Part shown: one piece after another, positions 57,501 through 64,000 of the stretch | Layout: each line of letters begins with the position of its first letter | How positions within the stretch are numbered: the stretch's first letter is position 1 | Made by a program: the position numbers and the translations under genes | Notes under the pieces: generated by a model | Told to the model about the DNA's origin: nothing | The model's input: the letters and a program-made list of their open reading frames with translations, nothing else | Database searches by the model: none | Assembly: GCA_027475525.1 (NCBI GenBank) | Contig: JAMWFC010000132.1 | Span: 124,001 to 188,000, forward strand | DNA: 64,000 nt | Source: Macrolepiota albuminosa | Taxonomy: Eukaryota > Basidiomycota > Agaricomycetes > Agaricales > Agaricaceae | Direction of reading: 5' to 3'

Positions 57501-60500
57501 GCAGATACAATTTGAGTCCCATCAGGTGAAAGAGCAACAGATGTGACACTATCAGTGTGGCCTAGTAACTCTTGTACTTTTTTACCAGTTGAGACATCCC
57601 ATGTGAAAGAGCAACAGATGTGACACTATCAGTGTGGCCTAGTAACTCTTGTACTTTTTTACCAGTTGAGACATCCCATATATATATACAATTATCACCA
57701 GATGCAGATACAATCTGAGTTCCATCAGAAGAAAAAGCAACAGATGTGACCCAATCAGTATGGCCTTGTACCTCTTGCACTATTTGACCAGTTGATACAT
57801 CCCACACATATATAGAGTTATCATCAGATCCAGATACAATTTGTGTCCCATCAGGTGAAAAGGCAATAGAGGTAACCCAAAAAGTATAGCCTCGTAATGC
57901 TTGCATCTTTTTACCACTTGATACATCCCATACATATATACAATTATTTTGTGACCCACATACAATTTGGGTCCCATCCTTTGAAAATGCAACAGAACTG
58001 ATAAAGGCCCCACTAAATTTCTGCACATTTTTACCGGTTGAAACATCCCACACACATACAGATCCATCAGCAGATCCAGATACAATTTGAGTGCCATCAG
58101 GTGAAAAGGCAGCAGATGTGACCCAATTAGTGTGGCCTTGTAACTCTTGCATTTTTTTACCAGTTGATACATTCCACACACATATAGATTTGTCATAAGA
58201 TCCAGATACAATTTGAGTCCCATCAGGTGAAAAGGCAACAGATACAACACTATGAGTGTTGCCTAGTAACTTTTGCACCTTTTTACCAGTTGATACATTC
58301 CACACATATATAGATTGGTCATAAGATCCAGATACAATTTGAGTCCCATCAGGTGAAAAAGCGACAGATGAGACACTATTAGTGTGACCTTGTAACTCAT
58401 GCACCTTTTTACCAGTTGAAACATCCCATATATTTACACAATTATCACCAGATCCAGATACAATTTGAGTCCCATCAGGTGAAAACGCAACAGATAAAAC
58501 ACTCTGAATGTTGCCTAGTAACTCTTGCACCTTTTTACCAGTTGATACATTCCACACACATATAGATTTGTCATAAGATCCAGATACAATTTGAATCCCA
58601 TCAGGTGAAAAGGCAACAGATGAGACACTCTTAGTGTGGCCTAGTAAATCTTGCACCCTTTTACCAGTTGATACATCCCACACACATATAGACTTATTAC
58701 TAGATCCAGACACAATTTGAGTTCCATCAGGTGAAAAAGCAATAGATGTGATATCATTATAGCCATGAAAGCTTCGCCACGAATGACGAGGTACATTCCA
58801 CACCTTTATAGAGTTATCATCAAATCCAGATGCAACTTGTGTCCCATCAGGTGAAAAAGCAACAGGTGTGATTCGACCAATATCACCTTGGAACTCTTGT
58901 ATTTTTTTTCCAGTTGAGACATTCCACACACACAATGAGTTGTTGGTAAATCCAGACACAATTTGAGTCCCATTAGGTGAGTATGCAACACATTCAACTT
59001 CAATGTCAGAATTTAATTTTAGCAATGGTGCTTCCATTTTGGAACCTTCAATCCATGGCAAAAATCTAAATTGATTTTTCCATTGTGTTATAAAATTGCC
59101 ACCTTCCCATGTTGATAATGCAGACAAATAAAGATGAGGAGTTGATAATGCTACCTTATTTGCACTAAAATATTTAGCAAAGTTTATAGCATCCTGAAGA
59201 TCTTTCATTAAATCTGGAGATTCTATTGCATACTATTTATTATAATTAGCTTGACAAAAAGACTAGACTAAATTAGCAGTCTTACCTCAGAGAATTTTTT
59301 AGCTATTTGGTAAATGGCTGTTCCACAATCATGAGATAATTGCATAAGATTCATAGTTTCTATCCAGAAGAGAAATTTATCATAAAGAAATTGTGATATT
59401 TTGCCTGAAAAATGTTTAAATATACTCAGATCAAGAGTATTGGCTATAGATTGAAGTACATGATAAGCCCAATGTTTACATGCATATTTTAATTCATTGG
59501 AAATTGTTTTTTTTTTACTTTCAAGATCAGATACTTCATTATCAAATAAAAAAGATGATTCAAGGCCACATATATTAAATTTGAGGCCTGTCATCATAAT
59601 GTTGAAACACTGAGTAGCAAGAAACTTATTATGATCAATTGCATTACAACTCATATTCGGTGCATATTTTTGCATAGTAATATTTGAACAAGCTTGTTCA
59701 AAAATAAAATCAGGAAAGGATGCATGGTACCAAAAAACACATTCATCTTTAATAAACAGAACTGCATGGAGGTTTTCAACAACATTTTGAGCCTGATCTA
59801 CATCTTTAGAATTATTGAGTATTGCAGCAAGAGAAGGAGATATACGCTCTTCTGCACAAAGAAGTGTGTGCAAAACTTTTAACCGAGCATTTAGATCATC
59901 ATTTTCAAAGCCACTAAAAGCCTCAGACAAAATTTGACAATAAATATTATTAACTTGTGAGAATTGATTTGTTTGCAGAGAATGTGCATAAGGTGTAAGT
60001 AATCTTTTCAATTTTTTTTCTTGTTCCATTGAAGTAGATCGATCAGGATAGGATATGTATTTAACTGCAGTTGAAGCATATATGAAGAGACCATCTGCTT
60101 TCTTTGCAAGAGTGTCAAGTCCATGATCATTTTTAAGTTTTGGAAGACTATAATGCAAGTATTTTTCAATATCTTTTTGAACATCTTCTTTAGCAACATC
60201 ATATAGATGACAAACAGCCTTTGATGTAAATGATTCACATAAATGAGCAAGTTCAGGATCTGGTCGACTTGTAACAAGGAATTTGAGACCAGACAAATAA
60301 TTATCATTGATCATTGTAAAAAGGTCTTTTAGAAAAGTTAACCCTCCTCTTCCTTCAATTTCATCCAAAGCATCAATAACAATAAGATATGATGAAAGAT
60401 TGGTTGAATGTTTATTTATAGATTTTTGCCATGGATCAGCTAAAAGATCTTTCATCTGCTTTGAAAGTATATCAACTGAGTCAAACTTGTCAGCATTATG

Positions 60501-62173
60501 CAAGGATTGTGCAAATAACTTTGAATTTCGAGCAAGCTGATATACAAGTGTTGGAATGATGAATCTCTTATGTTTTGTATCATGAAACTGTTGAGAGCAA
60601 AAAAATGAGGCTTTAAGAATACAAGGCATATTTAAAGCCTCATCACTGAAATGCTGGGCCACAGTATATGCAATTGTTGATTTTCCTGATCCTGCTTGGC
60701 CAGTTAACCAGAAAACATGAGGAGATTCTGGTGTTACATCTTGTGCCCATTTATAAATTTGTTCAAGAATAGAAATACGAGTATCTGGAGTGCAAGGTCC
60801 ACGAGATAATTGTTTTGTATTTTCAAGATCAGCATTGAAGACTGCTTTGCGTGAACGAGGCCAGGTATTGAGTTGAAGTTGCTAGTAAATATGTCAACAT
60901 TCATCCATTACTTATATTAGCAGTTAAACTACCTCAAGTTTTGGGAATATAGCAGATGTATATTTGTCAATGCTAAGCATGATTTTGAGCTAAAAAAATC
61001 CAGTATCACCATTAATAGTTAGCATTTACATATTGAAAAACATACATAAAAGTTTTTGGTATTATCATCAATATTTCTAAGAATTTTTTGGCTTTTTGTC
61101 TTAACTTGTTCATTTTCCAAAACATCTCGCCATAATCTGTTATTCTTCATTTTATAAAGCTCAAAAAGATCTTCAAGCAGAATTCTACATATTGGTCAGA
61201 AGACAAGTAATGAGATCAATCCCATCAAGCACACCTTGCAAAGTCTTGTTTCATCTTTGTTGAAACTGTATCTGCAGCATCTTCACTAATCAAAGCTTCT
61301 CCTATAATTTCAACTCGTTTTTTAATGCTATTTATCAATTCTTTGAGTGTTTCATGGTTATTGTCCACAGCCTGCATTGATCTTTAGCAAAGCACTCAGA
61401 GAAATACAATAAGAATGTACATTTCCAAGCTGAATAAGCATGTTGACAGCAGCAACTGGCACTTTGAAAGGTGTTCCATCAAGTAATCCCCCCCCCACCT
61501 GTCCAAGAAGCATTTGGAGGCCATGCCAAGCAATTTTGAGTCCATCCCTAGCCTTTGAGCCAGGTAAATCACCTACTGAAAGTGAGTTTCTTACAACTTT
61601 GTTTCAATATGCCATTTACTTGTTTTAGCGCTGTAATTTTCTTCAGGCATGTTCTCTGATAGATCTCCGGAGCTCCCAGGAGCTAATAGTACTTGTTCAG
61701 ACTAGGTGTAATACATTACATTGATGCACTCACCACCTCCTGCTTGATCATTTGTTTCCGCATGGGTATTGAGAGGAGAAGATATCCCTCCAGTCGAAAT
61801 GACCATGGCAGGACCTTGCGGACCTGAGGATGGATGTCAGAGGTATTGAGAGGAGAAGATATCCCTCCAGTCGAAATGACCATGGCAGGACCTTGCGGAC
61901 CTGAGGATGGATGTCAGAATTCTCATTGTCAGAAACTAAGAGTAGGTAGATACTAATAATGGGCACTCCAGGCGACCCTTGAATGCTTGCAGTTGGGACA
62001 TCTGTGGTTACAGTTGCACTTGGTCCCTCCGATGCACTTCTAGGAGAAGGCGATGGAGTACGGCTGCCGGGCTTCTTGAAAAGGTCCTTTACTGGAGCAA
62101 GAAGGTGACGTTGAACCCATTTCCTGTTTGAGCGTTGAGCATGCATATCTTGTTTCTGAGCGTTGTGCGACAT
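54563..62173 (-). CDS. NACHT-WD40 NLR-type receptor
   Basis: Nine exons on the minus strand: 62173-61954, 61823-61734, 61682-61620, 61575-61421, 61371-61235, 61184-61046, 60989-60933, 60881-59286 and 59232-54563, with GT-AG introns. The last exon holds four exact 77-bp duplications. Counting each once gives one open frame of 2,272 residues; as written, each shifts the frame. Domains: Ser/Pro-rich start (1-100), helical N-terminal region (about 130-287, with DGLKIAWHGLQMLL), NACHT (P-loop GQAGSGKS at 348-355; Walker B YLIVIDALDE), about 28-29 WD40 units (about 905-2090), and a tail with GWILSS and MWVPSN as in related Agaricomycete proteins. Related fungal NLRs (HET-E/D/R of Podospora) act in non-self recognition; that role is inferred here. 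The last codons (after 54640) may instead be spliced. Confidence 0.85.
54636..54789. repeat. 77-bp duplication in NLR 3' coding end
   Basis: 54636-54712 is repeated exactly at 54713-54789 and shifts the C-terminal frame. The true C-terminal tail is read by using one copy. Confidence 0.9.
55080..55233. repeat. 77-bp duplication after the last WD40 unit
   Basis: 55080-55156 is repeated exactly at 55157-55233, separating the WD40 frame (stop at 55137) from the tail frame (starting 55041). One copy joins them. Confidence 0.9.
56719..56872. repeat. 77-bp duplication inside the WD40 array
   Basis: 56719-56795 recurs exactly at 56796-56872. It is not a WD40 period (126 bp) and breaks the frame in mid-unit. 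Confidence 0.9.
57526..57679. repeat. 77-bp duplication inside the WD40 array
   Basis: 57526-57602 recurs exactly at 57603-57679, at the edge of a 342-bp block that is present twice in the array, where an assembly graph would branch. Confidence 0.9.
61765..61918. repeat. 77-bp duplication across NLR exon 2
   Basis: 61765-61841 recurs exactly at 61842-61918. It duplicates the splice acceptor and most of exon 2. Splicing to the acceptor ending exon 2 at 61823 still gives an open frame as written. Confidence 0.88.
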
Positions 62174-63729
62174 AGCAATAGAACAATCTCGTAGTGGACG
62201 TTGATAGTTGAGGTTCGGTTGTAAAGAACAAGCAAACGTGTCGTTCTCCCATGAGTACCATCAATCATCTGATCATCTTTTCACAGCGTTTTCTAGATTT
62301 AAATCAAAAAATGACCGGTCTTGTCAGAGCTGAACCATCAATCATCTGATCATCTTTTCACAGCGTTTTCTAGATTTAAATCAAAAAATGACCGGTCTTG
62401 TCAGAGCTGAAAAAACAAATGCCAATTTGAGGACAATGTGTAGTACGTGAGTCCCAATCGTGTCGAAAAGTTCCCATTAGGACTTCTATATCACGACAAT
62501 GCTCACACGACAAGGTAGCATACAGTGGCGAGTATGTCCGCTGACTCGAACGTTTCAGTCCCATCTGTAATGATCGCCAGCCTCACAACATTTGTCATTG
62601 ATCAAGAGCATCATGTACGTGGGCTGCGGGGCTGCGACAAATGTGTAATGCGATTATATAGGAGCAAGAAAACAACGTGGGATGCAAAGTACGTACTTAG
62701 ATCAGGTGCATGAGGTTAGTTCGGGTTCTGAGTCACATGAGGAAGATGTACGTCGTCTTTTTTTGACTATACGTATTTTTTTTAGTCCACCACCTGTCGT
62801 GTCGGAAGGAACTCTAATGTGATGGTATGGGAAGTTGTCCCAGCCGAAGAGGGCCTACAAGTCAAGATACTTTGCAGACAAGAGGGCCATATACAAGACG
62901 AAATTTGAACTATTAAGATATATAGAGGTTCGAAAATTGGAAGTCATGGAGATCCTTCTGCATATAGAAGGTGGCCCGAGCATAACCTAATGGAGTGGAA
63001 TTGGTCTTGAATTTTGGGCTGATGAATAAGACCAACCTGCTCAACGGAGGTGATAGATAATGTAATGATAGAAGCCCACAGCAGTAATAGCGGACGGAGG
63101 TCTAGGTCACTATATCCATGAAGAGTCACTTCGTCCAGGCTTTACGCGCAGCAGATATTGAAGGCAATCCTGTACAAGGTATTTTGTAGCGGTTTTGGTA
63201 CCCGCTTATGGAATGGCTGGTAGCCTTGTCCATTTCTGCGTAGTGGGTCACCGGATAGTCACGCCTTTTGTTCTAATGGATCTCTCAAAACGTGTACTCG
63301 AGTACTAGGGACCCTTTGATACCAGAGATTTGTTCGTCTACTTCTGCATTTAGACACGACAATTTCTATGATAACATCCAGAAGCTATGTCCCCACCTTC
63401 GTACAGTGGACGGACACTCTGCAAAGCGGGGATTGAGCAACATGTTCTGAAGAAGATATGGGATGGTTTTCCGCGAAAAGGCAACAGATAACTTGCGTCG
63501 TAAGAGCCGGTCGACGCTGAATCAAAGTTGCCGCCATTTCCTCATGTAATACGGTAGGAGGATGGCGAAACACGTTTAACGCAGGAACTACTGACCTGAT
63601 ACCAATAAACTGTTTCGTTTACATTTAGGGTGGTGTGACTTCACATTTAAACCAGTCAGGACACGCCGATATATTGCAAACAACAATGACATCATTTTGA
63701 CGTTAAAACGCCAGTTTTCAGAAGACCAA
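62174..63729. other. Region upstream of the NLR gene
   Basis: This contains the NLR promoter side (62174-62530), with a 77-bp duplication at 62258-62411. A 57-codon ORF from the ATG at 62534 (plus strand) lies divergently to the NLR gene and has a possible splice donor (gtacgtgg) at about 62610. It could be a first exon but shows no known motif. A weak LTR-like start (tgtagcgg) is at 63187. No other gene is supported. Confidence 0.4.
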
Positions 63730-63980
63730 TGTAAGGGCCTGATGAATCGCGACAATCACGTGAGCTAGCCTAGGAGAGGAGGCGCAAGTGAGACTGGGTT
63801 CCCTAGGGAACTTTCACTTCGACGTCCTCCTCCCTAGGTAAGAACTTAAACTTAGTCAGAGGGAACTTCCACTGACTGCGACTATAATAGATTGTCGCGA
63901 GTTGATTCTTATTTTTTAGTCTACCCACCACGCATCCCTGTGTAGTTTAGCCGCACGTATGGCGGAATAAATTTGGCATC
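63730..63980 (+). repeat. Probable LTR at the window edge
   Basis: The sequence starts TGTAAGGGCCTGATG and contains a 14-bp palindrome (gttccctagggaac). It has a TATA-like ctataatag near 63882 and AATAAA near 63966, and it grades into TTTGGCATCAACCGGGGG, reminiscent of the LTR/primer-site junction of fungal gypsy elements. The element would continue beyond 64000. Confidence 0.4.
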
Positions 63981-64000
63981 AACCGGGGGTCGGGAAGAGC

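Larger units (their letters stand above)
55256..58995 (-). repeat. WD40-encoding repeat array
   Basis: Tandem units of about 126 bp encode (T)SVAFSPDGTQIVSGS...CVWDVSTGK, near-identical along most of the array; I count 28-29 units after collapsing the 77-bp seams. Units at the 5' end (58700-58995) are more diverged. Variation concentrates in a few codons per unit (the start of each repeat, and the residues after SGS and before the next unit). Such arrays in fungal NLRs undergo unequal exchange and diversify ligand recognition. Confidence 0.9.

Noticed and set aside
54563..59232. Several separate WD40 genes or a pseudogene
   Set aside because: All frame breaks coincide with exact 77-bp duplications, and each is repaired by counting the segment once.

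Overview
The window is a repeat-dominated piece of a filamentous fungal genome, most likely an Agaricomycete (mushroom-forming basidiomycete). The basis is short GT-AG introns of 44-56 nt, Ty3/gypsy and Ty1/copia retrotransposons of fungal type, and a NACHT-WD40 receptor gene with near-identical WD40 units. No bacterial or viral gene organisation is present. Family names come from motif recognition by eye, since no search could be run.

Layout. 1-2481: AT-rich DNA without a gene, holding short repeats, palindromes and a tRNA-like relic. 2482-7444: a complete but decayed copia element on the minus strand with two LTRs and a perfect 5-bp target duplication. 7445-10105: a satellite-like block, two copies of a composite unit containing a 61-bp hairpin minisatellite. 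10275-42230: a nest of transposons. The outer Ty3/gypsy element (family 'G1', minus strand) has its 3' LTR at 10275, an unusual 905-codon third ORF at 10700-13414, and its integrase and the C-terminal half of RNase H at 13825-15560. It is split there by a 16.1-kb element (15561-31691) with ~1-kb terminal inverted repeats and a 7-bp target duplication. The N-terminal half of RNase H resumes at 31692. That inserted element carries unrecognised ORFs (18.3-22.2 kb), a swarm of tRNA-like repeats and, nested again, a well-preserved gypsy element (23296-30642) whose 3' end falls in a 100-N gap. A second G1 copy (33.6-40.15 kb) sits in the gag of the outer one, whose gag resumes at 40154-42230.

42231-51375: a second gypsy family on the plus strand, full length in content (gag, protease, RT, RNase H, integrase, chromodomain-like tail, extra 3' ORF) but riddled with TGA/TAG codons. 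51376-52203: remnant and LTR of a third gypsy. 52285-52575: an amidase fragment. 52661-53687: a small two-exon gene with a Cys/His cluster. 54563-62173: a nine-exon fungal NLR (helical N-terminus, NACHT, about 28-29 WD40 repeats, conserved tail), minus strand. 62174-64000: intergenic DNA ending in a probable LTR.

Two window-wide patterns matter for any reader. First, about 22 exact tandem duplications, every one with a period of exactly 77 bp, are scattered through unrelated sequence. They look like unmerged contig overlaps of an assembly, and counting each once restores reading frames, including the complete NLR. Second, the old transposons decay almost only by C-to-T/G-to-A transitions at CpG, turning CGA into TGA, as expected where repeats are cytosine-methylated.
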